Assembly: GCA_965240325.2 (NCBI GenBank)
Contig: OZ251231.1
Location: 1,240,001 to 1,304,000 of the forward strand
DNA from: Rebecca billardiae RCC1528
Lineage: Eukaryota; Haptophyta
Length of the DNA stretch: 64,000 bases
Direction of reading: 5' to 3'
This document shows positions 1 through 9,720 of the stretch, in pieces (the stretch's first letter is position 1; every line of letters begins with the position of its first letter). Under the pieces are notes generated by a model. It ran no database searches, was not told the DNA's origin, and saw only the letters and a program-made list of their open reading frames with translations. A program made the position numbers and the translations under genes.

Positions 1-1460
1 TGATAGAGCATCTCGGCGAGATCGTTCTGAGTCCCCAGCAGCAGCAGGTCCCAACATGCGATATAAGCTGTGTACTGGCAGGCTGTCAAACACGTAGTTT
101 CCCGGAAGCCACTGGTCGTTACATACCCACCGTGTATATAGACGCCATTCTGATGAATACAGTCTCGTCTGATCTCGAGCCGCGAGATACGTTTTCAGAC
201 TGTGTATACGGCCACGCGTACGGCGTATTGCAGACATAGTAGACCCAAAGCACCGGCCCCATGTCCTCAGCCCGGGAGTACTCTCGGTCATAATCAAGGT
301 TTAAAGTCACTCGAGCCAACCGTCACCGCTCCATGGCCGAGACCTACGAGGCAGGTCAAATCTGTCGTCATCGCAGTGCGGCACAGTGCCGAGCATGCGA
401 TTCGGCAGCAAACGCCTGCTCCAGGTGGTGGCTGGCGTCTCTGCACCAAACCAGGCCGGATGGGATCGGTCCATATATGTACGCCCTACCCTGTTCCGCG
501 CTATTTCTGGGCGTTGGGGCGGATATTCGGCCTACAGAGGCTGATCCGGCGCTGTTCGGCGCTCCTGGCTGGCTGCGCGGAGCCCAATGGCAAGCGCCGG
601 CGTGTGCAAGGTGTCAAGATTGAGACGATCTCTGACGCTCCCGCCGGTCTTGGGCGCACCACGTGCATGGAGGCCCATCTGCGTCTGCTTCTGCAGGCAT
701 GCGCGTCACAGGGGCGCGCTTGTAGGCACGGTCGAGTGCACGTCGGAGGCCTGTCGAATGAGCCAACCGCTGCCTGCGAGCACGTCCGCAACGTCCTGAG
801 AGGCGAATGGGAGGCGCCCCGACGCCATCTGGGGGCACGCATGACCCATACCCAACGTGCTGACCATCGCCAGTGCCACGGCAGGTGCAAACACGGGCCC
901 TACGAGCGGAACATGACAGTTGCGGGCTCCGCGGAGGTGTTGCGCGCGAGCTCGCGCAGGTCTGCTGACGGCGATTCCGGCGCAGCAGGGCAGGTTAGGC
1001 GAGCTGGGCATCCACGGATACACATGAACACTCGGGGCGAGCATCGATCTCCCCGGGGCGAGTTGATCTTGAGCCACAAGGAGCGGTAGCGTGACGGGCG
1101 TACGCAGCGCACCAATTCAAGCCGGCCGACGCGCGCCGCGCACGGCGCGAGGTGGCCAAGAACCGGGTGGTGAGCCGCTGGTGGCGCAAAGACAAGGGTC
1201 AGAAGCGCCCACCAGCGTCACGCGCGCGCGCTCCCGAGACCATATCGGCGTCTCATGGGACGCGAGCGCGCGGCGGTCCACTGCCTCCGGCCGCTCGTGC
1301 TCGAGCGGAACCGAGCTCTGAGCGCCCGAACGCGTCGGAGCTCGATTTTCGAGCGGGGTCCGAGAAAAGGGCTCCGCGCCACCCTAAAAGGCCGAGGGAG
1401 GAGCGAAAATGCGCCGCGGCTTTGATTTTCTTTTTTTAATGAGCGGTTTGGCCCCCCTAC
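1..1460. repeat. Tandem repeat copy A (cut by window start)
   Basis: This stretch matches positions 1691-3150 base for base except for scattered substitutions and 1-2 base indels; the offset is 1690 early on and 1689-1690 later. Both copies end in the same short sequence with an A/T-rich run followed by a C6 run. The copy is cut by the window start, so it probably lacks about 229 bases. Several overlapping frames are open on both strands, but none resembles a known family and copy A carries a 2-base loss near 122 relative to copy B, which breaks the best minus-strand frame. No rRNA, snRNA or transposase signature is visible. It may be a satellite-like unit or part of a decayed mobile element. 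Confidence 0.85.
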
Positions 1461-3150
1461 TGACGGCTACGAGCGCTGGTCCTAGCGAGTGTTTAGCGCT
1501 GAATTGGGGCTGGATCATATGCCCTCTGGAGGGGTCTGGGCCAGCCAAGTAAAAAAATCAGGTGCACATACCCTGAATATAGGGCGTAACGGCTAGCATA
1601 TTTACTTATTAGAATGAGCCTGAACTTATTGGAAACGGCATGTAACGGCTGTCTTATATGTGACATATAGACCATGTCGACTTCACTTTGATAGAGCATC
1701 TCGGCGAGATCGTTCTGAGTCCCCAGCAGCAGCAGGTCCCAACATGCGATATAGGCTGTGTACTGGCAGGCTGTCAAACACGTAGTTTCCCGGAAGCCAC
1801 TCTGGTCGTTACATACCCACCGTGTATATAGACGCCATGCTGATGAATACAGTCTCGTCTGATCTCGAGCCGCGAGATACGTTTTCAGACTGTGTATACG
1901 GCCATGCGTACGGCGTATTGCAGACATAGTAGACCCAAAGCACCGGCCCCATGTCCTCAGCTCGGGAGTACTCTCGGTCATAATCAAGGTTTAAAGTCAC
2001 TCGAGCCAACCGTCACCGCTCCATGGCCGAGACCTACGAGGCAGGTCAAATCTGTCGTCGTCGCAGCGCGGCACAGTGCCGAGCATGCGATTCGGCAGCA
2101 AACGCCTGCTCCAGGTGGTGGCTGGCGTCTCTGCACCAAACCAGGCCGGATGGGATCGGTCCATATATGTACGCCCTACCCTGTTCCGCGCTATTTCTGG
2201 GCGTTGGGGCGGATATTCGGCCTACAGAGGCTGATCCGGCGCTGTTCGGCGCTCCTGGCTGGCTGCGCGGAGCCCAATGGCAAGCGCCGGCGTGTGCAAG
2301 GTGTCAAGATTGAGACGGTCTCTGACGCTCCCGCCGGTCTTGGGCGCACCACGGTGCATTGAGGCCCATCTGCGTCTGCTTCTGCAGGCATGCGCGTCAC
2401 AGGGGCGCGCTTGTAGGCACGGTCGAGTGCACGTCGGATCTGTCGAATGAGCCATCCGCTGCCTGCGAGCACGTCCGCGACGTCCTGAGAGGCGAATGGG
2501 AGGCGCCCCGACGCCATCTGGGGGCACGCGTGACCCATACCCAACGTGCTGACCATCGCAAGTGCCACGGCAGGTGCAAACACGGGCCCTACGAGCGGAA
2601 CATGACAGTTGCGGGCTCCGCGGAGGTGTTGCGCGCGAGCTCGCGCCGGTCTGCTGACGGCGATTCCGGCGCAGCAGGGCAGGTTAGGCGAGCTGGGCAT
2701 CCACGGATACACATGAACACTTGGGGCGAGCATCGATCTCGCCGGGGCGAGTTGATCTTGAGCCACAAGGAGGGGTAGCGTGACGGGCGTACGCAGCGCA
2801 GCAATTCAAGCCGGCCGACGCGCGCCGCGCACGGCGCGAGGTGGCCAAGAACCGGGTGGTGAGCCGCTGGTGGCGCAAAGACAAGGGTCAGAAGCGCCCA
2901 CCAGCGTCACGCGCGCGCGCTCCCGAGACCATCTCGGCGTATCATGGGACGCGAGCGCGCGGCGGTCCACTGCCTCCGGCCGCTCGCTCGAGCGGAACCG
3001 AGCTCTCAGAGCGCCCGAACGCGTCGGAGCTCGATTTTCGAGCGAGGTCCGAGAAAAAGGCTCCGCGCCACCCTAAAATGCCGAGGGAGGAGCGAAAATG
3101 CGCCGCGGCTTTGATTTTCTTTTTTAAATGAGCGGTTTGGCCCCCCTACC
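1461..3150. repeat. Tandem repeat copy B (complete 1.69 kb unit)
   Basis: This is the complete downstream copy of the unit. It contains the ~229 bases missing from copy A, then the part shared with it. A minus-strand frame of about 162 codons from an ATG at 1981 down to 1493 is intact here and broken in copy A; I do not recognise its product. Near the unit's end is a short plus-strand stretch rich in Arg, Lys and Trp (frame through about 2841-2900), also of unknown meaning. The high identity of the copies points to a recent duplication or ongoing homogenisation. I infer a direct tandem array because copy B starts directly where copy A ends. Confidence 0.8.
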
Positions 3151-3418
3151 GCGCCGGGCGGCCCGGCGCCGCCGAGAGACAGCTCCGCGCGAGGGTACCG
3201 TAGTTAGTCCGCGCGCCGAGACGGAGACCCGAGGGGCGGCCGAGGCGAGGGCGAGTGCCCGTGACTCCGTCTCCGACCCGGTGGCCGTTTTACCGGTAGG
3301 CGGTAGCTCGACAGTCGGCCCCGGTCTCCGCCGAGTCATTCGCCGGTCGGCGGCCCTGACCTGTCACTGAGTCACCTGAGTTCATCACTGACACCTCGGA
3401 TGGTGCGAGACGCCACGG
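3151..3418. other. GC-rich spacer between repeat and GTPase gene
   Basis: Unique GC-rich DNA between the end of the tandem repeat and the stop codon of the minus-strand GTPase gene. No gene or motif is supported here; part of it is probably the 3' untranslated region of that gene. Confidence 0.4.
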
Positions 3419-5401
3419 TCAATCGTCCTTGGTCACCTGGACGACGACAGCCGGATGCTCGTCGCCGCCGCCGCCGCCGCTGTTGCCGCCGCCGCCGCCG
3501 CCGCCGCCGCCACCCGCCCGCCGTCGCCGCTGCTGCTGCCGCCTGCGGCACCACAGCCGCGCGCCGAGCCCGAGCAGCAGCACGTACGGTACGTACCCCA
3601 GCAGCGCGTCCAGGTCCCACACGGCGTTGTACACGGCGAGCTCGTACCACTCGAGCGCCGCGCGCGCGCGCGGCGAGGCGGGGTCGGTGAGCGAGCCGCG
3701 AGACCCCGTGCCGAGCACGTCGAGCCGTGGCGCCACCTCGAGCACAAACAGCGCCGCCCACGCCGCGATCTCTGCGAGCGCCGACTTGAGCGCGAAGCGC
3801 GCGAGGACGACGCCGCCGAGCGAGCCGACGAGGCAGACGGTGGAGAGCTTGGTCGCGTACTGCGCGAGCAGCTCGGCGCGCGCCGCCTCGCTCGCGGACT
3901 CGTGCCGCGCGCCGTACTCCGCCGCCGCCGGGCCGACGCAGCCGGCGAGCGCAGACGCGCATCGCTCCAGCGTCGCGTTGAGCCGCGCGCGAGACGGCAG
4001 CAGCGCGCCGCGCAGCGAGCGGAGCCCAGCCTCGCACGTGCGCCAGCCCCTCGCGCACCGCTCGTGCGACGCCTTGAAGTTGGCGTCGGCGCGCGCGCTG
4101 AACGCCGCGAGCGCGCGCTCGCGCAGCACCGCCTCCGAGTCCGCGGAGCCGCCGAAGCTCTGCGCGCGCAGCCGCGCGCTCGCGCGGCCGAGCGCCGTGT
4201 CGTTCAGGCTCAGCAAGGCCTCGTGCGGCGCCGGCAGCGGCTGCGACTCGAGCTCGGCGGCGTACTCGCGCGCGCAGCGCTCGACGAGCTGCGCGTTGAA
4301 GGTGTCCACGACCGAGGCGACCGACGGGATGTCCTGCGCGTTCAGCGCCTCGATCGCGCGCGTCGCGAACTCGGCGACGCCCGCGCCACCGCCGGCGCCA
4401 AACGCGCGCGCGCCGCCGTGCTGCGAGAGGTACGTCCGCACCGTGTCGAGCCGCGCCGTGTACTCGGCGGGCAGCTGGCCGGCGGCGGCGAGCTCGCAGA
4501 GCTTGGTGCGGTCGAGCGCGGGCTGCGGCACGCCGATCCCGCGCACGTTGCGGAACACGCCGAGCGAGCCGCGTATTCTGTTCAGCCGCGCGATGTGCTC
4601 GTCCGCAGACGGGTTGGGCACCGGCTGCAGCGACGCGCGCACGTGCGCGTCGGCGTCCGCGCCCTGCAGGAAGTCGCGCTGGATGAGCCAGAGCAGCGAG
4701 GGCGGCGCCCACGCGGGCGCGGCGGCCTCGGCCGCCCAGGGCGGCGCGCCCGCGCCCGCGCCCGCCGGCCCCACGCGCGACCAGAACTCCGTCGCCAGCT
4801 CGACGACGAACGCGAGCTTCTCAATGTCGCCCTCTTTCACCGCCTCGGGCACGTTGTACACGAGCACCGACGAGAGGAGCGCGGCGAAGGAGAAGATGCG
4901 GTCGTCGTACACGCCGGTCGCGCCGGCGCCCTCGATGCCCTCCGTGTCCACGAAGATGATCGTCGGCGCCGCCGCGTCGGCCGCCCTCGGCGCCGGCATC
5001 GGCGCGCTCCACAGCCAGACGCCTTTTGTTTGCGTCGAGCGCCTGTGGCCGACCGTGAAGCCGACGTCGCACCCCACGCCGAGGAGCTGGTTGAGCACGA
5101 AGGACTTGCCCGAGCGGTACGGCCCGATGATGGAGACGAGGGCCACCGGGCCGCGCAGCCCGCGCAGCCACTCGACCGCCTCCGGCTGCAGCACCAGCCG
5201 CGTGTGCGACTCGTCGGGCAGCGCGAGCGCGAGCGCGTGCGCGCCGCTCGAGGGCGCGGCGGTGGCGGCGGGGGTGCCGACGGGCACCGCAAGGGCACTG
5301 CCCTGTCGGCGCGCAGCCGTCGCCGCCGCCGCGACCGCCAGCAGCAGCCGCGCCGGCGGGAGCGATCTGGCGCGCGCGCGGCGGAGGCGCTGCACATCCA
5401 T
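3419..5401 (-). CDS. GBP/atlastin-family GTPase with C-terminal membrane segments
   Basis: Dynamin-superfamily large GTPase of the guanylate-binding protein (GBP)/atlastin group, 660 residues, no intron. A hydrophobic N-terminus (about residues 12-30) could be a signal peptide or anchor. The G domain is clear: P-loop GPYRSGKS near residue 90, a switch-I Thr in STQTKG near 118, G3 DTEG near 152, and the family's R-D form of G4 (IQRDF) near 240. A helical, coiled region follows, then hydrophobic segments near 519-556 and 595-615 and a Gly-rich, low-complexity tail coded by a GCC/GGC tract. GBP and atlastin relatives remodel or fuse ER-type membranes using GTP; a membrane role here is inferred from the terminal hydrophobic segments. 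The ATG at 5401 was chosen because the G domain needs it and the 66 codons further upstream are AT-rich and not protein-like. An AT-rich block with TATATA lies about 165 bases upstream. Confidence 0.85.
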   Translation of the reverse strand: MDVQRLRRARARSLPPARLLLAVAAAATAARRQGSALAVPVGTPAATAAPSSGAHALALALPDESHTRLVLQPEAVEWLRGLRGPVALVSIIGPYRSGKSFVLNQLLGVGCDVGFTVGHRRSTQTKGVWLWSAPMPAPRAADAAAPTIIFVDTEGIEGAGATGVYDDRIFSFAALLSSVLVYNVPEAVKEGDIEKLAFVVELATEFWSRVGPAGAGAGAPPWAAEAAAPAWAPPSLLWLIQRDFLQGADADAHVRASLQPVPNPSADEHIARLNRIRGSLGVFRNVRGIGVPQPALDRTKLCELAAAGQLPAEYTARLDTVRTYLSQHGGARAFGAGGGAGVAEFATRAIEALNAQDIPSVASVVDTFNAQLVERCAREYAAELESQPLPAPHEALLSLNDTALGRASARLRAQSFGGSADSEAVLRERALAAFSARADANFKASHERCARGWRTCEAGLRSLRGALLPSRARLNATLERCASALAGCVGPAAAEYGARHESASEAARAELLAQYATKLSTVCLVGSLGGVVLARFALKSALAEIAAWAALFVLEVAPRLDVLGTGSRGSLTDPASPRARAALEWYELAVYNAVWDLDALLGYVPYVLLLGLGARLWCRRRQQQRRRRAGGGGGGGGGGNSGGGGGDEHPAVVVQVTKDD

Positions 5402-5734
5402 CGTCGTCCCTCCGGTTTTTAATGTCGCCGAAATCACTCGAAATGGGATGGCTCTGCACGATGGCGACCACAACAGTCCGGTTCGGGTCACATCAAGAAC
5501 ACCGGATTCATTTCGTGGGCGTTTCGTTGTTCGCCTGGAAAAATCGCGCTTGAAAAAAACCGAATTATATATGATATATGTCGTCTGCTCGACTTTCATA
5601 TACTAAATACTAATGACTTTCCTATATCATAAAACCTATTGGGAGGTGCTCACCAATCTCATTATTGATTCATCGGTCGTAACGCCCGCACCCTTTTGGG
5701 TTGCCTAATCACACCCTAATATTCTTTTATACCG

Positions 5735-6425
5735 GATGGGAGACGTCGTATGACTGGAACATATTATATTACCGATTTCAGGCACCCGTGGAAGTCAATC
5801 ACGATTCACTTTGACCCTCTTCGATCGTGCCGATTAGATCGATCGAGATCGATCGTGTTTGTGGATCACGAGTTCGATCGCGAATCGATCTGCCGATCGC
5901 GAACCCGATCACAACTCACGTTCAATCGACATCGATCGGCAAAGCGGGTGCGTTCGATCGTGATCGATCATCTACTCCGATTCACAAACGATCGTGATCG
6001 ATCGCAATCGATCACGAAGAAGCAAATCGATGGCTCGCCTTTTGTGATGACTGATACCAGCTAAATCGGTCGCAATTTTGTAAGTGATACATAGGCGTCA
6101 TGATGAGGTATCGATCGATTCGTTGAGAATGTGTTTCGTAAATCGATCGTTTCGATCTCAAACGCGATCGATCCCAATCAATCGAGGTTCGCCGATCGAT
6201 CGAGATCAAATCAGAATCACGAGCTGTTCAACTCAGTTCGGATCGAGATTGGATCGGCGAACTGATCTGGCCAATCACAATCGATCACAACCCACCCACT
6301 TCGATCGCGATCGATTCGGATGAAGGACCAAAGCAGAACTGATCCGAATTGATTCTGACTTCGACGATTGACTTCCACGGGTGCCTGAAATCGGTAATAT
6401 TATTCGCGTGGTTCATACGCCCATC
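5735..6425. mobile_element. Fold-back element with long inverted termini, rich in GATCGATC
   Basis: Positions about 5763-5800 and 6362-6400 are inverted copies of the same ~38-base sequence (core ACCGATTTCAGGCACCCGTG on the plus strand at 5771), and weaker inverted similarity continues outwards to about 5735 and 6425. The interior is packed with GATCGATC/CGATCG palindromes and has no coherent reading frame. This fits a non-autonomous fold-back or MITE-type transposon. I could not define a target-site duplication with confidence because the ends have diverged. Confidence 0.7.
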
Positions 6426-6986
6426 AATCACATCATTTATGAACAAGTCATCATCAGTCATCACACATCGTCAAAGTTTTGTATTGGCTGGTGATGAAGA
6501 CCCGGATACATGTTCTTCTGATCGTCAGTGATCACGAGGAGAATATACAAATATTTAATCACGATCGGCTCATCAATCAGAGCCCTGTCTGGGACTCCAC
6601 GCCGAATCACAAGTGGCGAATCACGTATAAGGAGGTGCGCGCGAGCTGGTAAGTCTTGGCCTTCGTCGACCAATCGCGTCGGTTGCGTCGCTGCAGCGAA
6701 GCGTGCCAATTGGCCCGCTCCGACAACCTATTGGTTCAACCCTACGTTTTCAGTTTTTTTCAGATCCCACTTTTCGTTTGAAAAGCCGATATCCTGTAGT
6801 GAATGAGCTGGGCCACGCGGGGCGGGTGGCGAAGGCGTGAGAACGATACCGTGCTCTGCGACCCCATTGGTTGCCCGCTTTCGGCGTTCGCTCGGCTGTT
6901 CCCCCGGTTGCGGCCGACCAAACCACGGCCGAGAACTGGCTCGGGACGAATTCGTTCGTCGGATCGAGGACCTCGAGCACCGCGCG
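6426..6986. other. Upstream region of the gene at 6987; CCAAT-like motifs
   Basis: No gene is supported. The stretch becomes more GC-rich towards 6800. It contains several CCAAT/ATTGG motifs (near 6682, 6710, 6730 and 6867), which could be promoter elements for the plus-strand gene starting at 6987. The frame continues open upstream of that ATG without another ATG, so an upstream exon is possible. Confidence 0.3.
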
Positions 6987-7781
6987 ATGATCCACTCGCC
7001 GCGGCTCGCGCCGTGGGCTGCGGGTCCGGGCTCGTCTCCGACATCACCCGTCTCGATCAAGGTGCCGCGCACCGTCAGCCCCAACCGCCGCTGCGTCGGC
7101 TTCGACGTGGCGGCCCCGAGCGCGATACCGCCGCTGGCCCTGGGCACGGGGCCACTCGCTCGCGCGCCCGGGCACACGGCGCACCTGCCGGAGCTTGCGC
7201 GGGCAGACTCGATCGTGGGCATCACACAATGCACTCAACACATCGCCTTCCGACGGCAGGGCGACGACTTCGAGCGGGCGCTCAACATGCTCGTCGAGGA
7301 TGCGGCCGCCTTCGTCGACAAGCTCCTGGCGGCCCTCGTGCCGGCGTGCCGGCTGCAGGTGGTCACGCACCTGAGTAGCAAGCTGTCGGCGGCGCTCGCG
7401 CCGGACGGCACGAGCCGCAGGAAGCGATTCATCTCGCGCGACCTCGTGGCCGGCCATCTCGTTGTCTTTGAGCTCACCGTCTCGCAGCGCATGCAGTCGG
7501 TTGCGACGCCGCTCCAGTCCGCAGAGATCTTCTCGTTGGAGCTCGCAGGGCGCGCGGTGCTGGCGAGTGCAGCGGAGGCGGAGGGCACGCGTATGCTGCA
7601 AAAGGTCGCGCGCTTGCCATCCAAGCTCGTCCTGCCCGCCATCGGCGCGTCGCCGCTGCCGCCTCGCTCGCCGTCGCCGACGCGGCCCGCATCCTTTGCG
7701 TCGGACGACGACGATGCCAACCGCAATTCGGACGTGCCCTCGTCCGCGCTCGCGGGCTCCTTCACGGAGCTCTCACCCTGA
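6987..7781 (+). CDS. Hypothetical protein, 264 residues
   Basis: An open frame with the GC-rich codon use of neighbouring genes, from the first ATG at 6987 to TGA at 7779-7781. I do not recognise a family. The N-terminal third is rich in Pro, Ala and Ser; the middle (about residues 75-215) is more balanced, with helical, hydrophobic stretches and a short basic patch (SRRKRF near 150); the C-terminus is a Ser/Pro- and Asp-rich tail. There is no signal peptide or membrane segment. The frame is also open before 6987 but lacks an ATG, so the true start may lie in an upstream exon. It may be a lineage-specific nuclear or cytosolic protein. Confidence 0.5.
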   Translation: MIHSPRLAPWAAGPGSSPTSPVSIKVPRTVSPNRRCVGFDVAAPSAIPPLALGTGPLARAPGHTAHLPELARADSIVGITQCTQHIAFRRQGDDFERALNMLVEDAAAFVDKLLAALVPACRLQVVTHLSSKLSAALAPDGTSRRKRFISRDLVAGHLVVFELTVSQRMQSVATPLQSAEIFSLELAGRAVLASAAEAEGTRMLQKVARLPSKLVLPAIGASPLPPRSPSPTRPASFASDDDDANRNSDVPSSALAGSFTELSP

Positions 7782-9720
7782 CGCGCGGCGAGCTCGGGCT
7801 CGTCGCGCGTGGCAACCCTGCCTCGGCCACCCTGCCAGGCTTGGGGGTGCCCTTGGGTGTAATTATGTGCACGGTCCTGACTTCCTGAACCTCTCGGCTG
7901 CAAATGCAATGTGTCTGGCGATCCGGTCTGAACGCGTGGGGCGTGCAGAGGGCGGTCTTCGGACTCCGATGAGCGACTTAAGGGACTTGCGGGAATGCCG
8001 CGCCGCAGCTACTGCTAGCCAGTGACGGACAGACGGTCGGCGACTCGCGCTGGATCGGAGTGAACAGTTAGTGATAGTAAAATCAGTTATAATATAATAA
8101 TTTGTACGTACATTAATATTTAAAAAAGAAGTTAAATTTAAGAATTATTAGATATATCATTTGACATGCGACTCGGACTCTGATTCGTCCAATAATTTCA
8201 ATCAGCTCAGCTGACTCAGTTTCGGACTTCGGTACTACAGAGTACAGCTGCTAGAATACAGTCTGAGATACAAGTCACGCAGTTTCGGATTACCGGTCCG
8301 CGTACTTACGTATTAGCTACTCACGAATCTCGTACTCGTAGCCGTGCGCTCCGCAGCAGTCTGCGGCGACTACCAGTACCGTCACTACGCGGTCCGATTA
8401 AGACTCACGGAATCAGATGTAATTACGAGAGCACAGCTAGCAGCTGTCACATTTGATTTATTTATTCGCGTTCTCCTCCCGAGTCCCGGACCGTCGGCGG
8501 TCGGTGAGCCTGCTCATCACGAGTGAGAGTCACGACGCCCGCCCGGGCCCGGCGCGCCACGCGGGCGGGCCGGACGACTGCATCAACGGTGCATGGGCGC
8601 GGGACGCGGCGCGCGGAATCATCTCGGACACGGTCCGGACACGGTCACGGACACGGTCACGGGGCCCACGGGCAGGCGGGCGCCACGGGCGGCACGGGCT
8701 GACGGGCACGGCCACGGCCGCACAGTCATAATGCACGGGTCTGCCATCGCGCGACGCCGCGACGCGGCGCGGGGCGGCGACGCCGGACTGGTATCTGGCG
8801 GTGTCGGAACGAACTCGGATCTGATGAGTTTTAGACTTCCAATGTCGTCATAGTAATAGTGACTATAGCATACTGAACCGCCAGGCCGCGGGGCCGTCCC
8901 GGCCGCCGTCCGGGCCACCGCGGGCCGCTGCGGCTCGGCCCGCTTGCTGACCTTGTGACCGACGGCGCCGCACTTGGCACTGCGGCGCGCCACCGCGACC
9001 GCCCCGCACGCCCCGGCTTGACATTATTGACATGCAAGTTGACCCGCCCGCTAGCTAGTGAATCCTTAGTGCCATCGCTTCAGTAATTGGATTATTGGAC
9101 TGACTTGCTGATGATGGTTATTGATGCACTGACCGTCTGACGGCCACGGGGCCTGGGGGGGGGGGGGGGCTACGATCTAGGCGGGGCACCCGGTACCGCG
9201 TACGGTCTAGCCTCTAGCTTCTAGGGCGTCTAGGCGCCCGCTGGCACTCGGCCGGCCGGGTCTGCCGGCCGCCGGCGTCTGTCGGCAGATCATCAGTGAT
9301 CTGTGATATGACTGCGATATAGCTAGCAGCCGCCGACTCGCGTCATCGTCGGATTAACTCGCGACTATATAGCGTCGTCGGCGGATAGTGTCAAGTGTGT
9401 GATCAGGGACAAGGTCACGCGACGTACAGCCCGCGGTCGGCACGTCAGCAAATAACGAAGATGAATTCAGTGACGAGTTGTCGAGTCGTGATCAGTTGAT
9501 GCGGACGACCGACGACGGACGTCACGGACGAGTCGCGGACCGGAGCGGCGGATTGCGCGGAACTGACGGACTTGACTGCGCTGAGTGGATCGAGCCGCAG
9601 ACGTCCGACCGGGCGACCGGCGGCGTGGTCGTGGCTCGTGCGGCCCGTCGGCCCGTCGCCGTCGGCCCGCCGCCCGGCTTCGACGGCTGCTGATAATATA
9701 TGTTGACAATGAACATGTGA
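7782..9720. other. Long intergenic region with AT-rich block and G15 run
   Basis: No gene is supported. 8040-8480 is AT-richer and contains direct short repeats; 8530-9010 is GC-rich with a run of CGGACACGGTCACGGACACGG-type short repeats near 8625-8665. A run of 15 G lies at 9155-9169. Small frames here look random. Confidence 0.5.

Noticed and set aside
202-1089. 295-codon plus-strand frame in tandem repeat copy A
   Set aside because: It does not begin at ATG, is truncated in copy B by small changes, and its product shows no domain.
5442-5480. Possible tRNA because of a GGTTCGGGTC T-loop-like string
   Set aside because: No matching acceptor or anticodon stems could be drawn around it.
3429-5606. 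Long plus-strand frames opposite the GTPase gene (more than 600 codons)
   Set aside because: They mirror the GC-rich minus-strand gene, which has clear GTPase motifs; the plus-strand products are Arg/Ala/Pro/Ser-rich without any domain.
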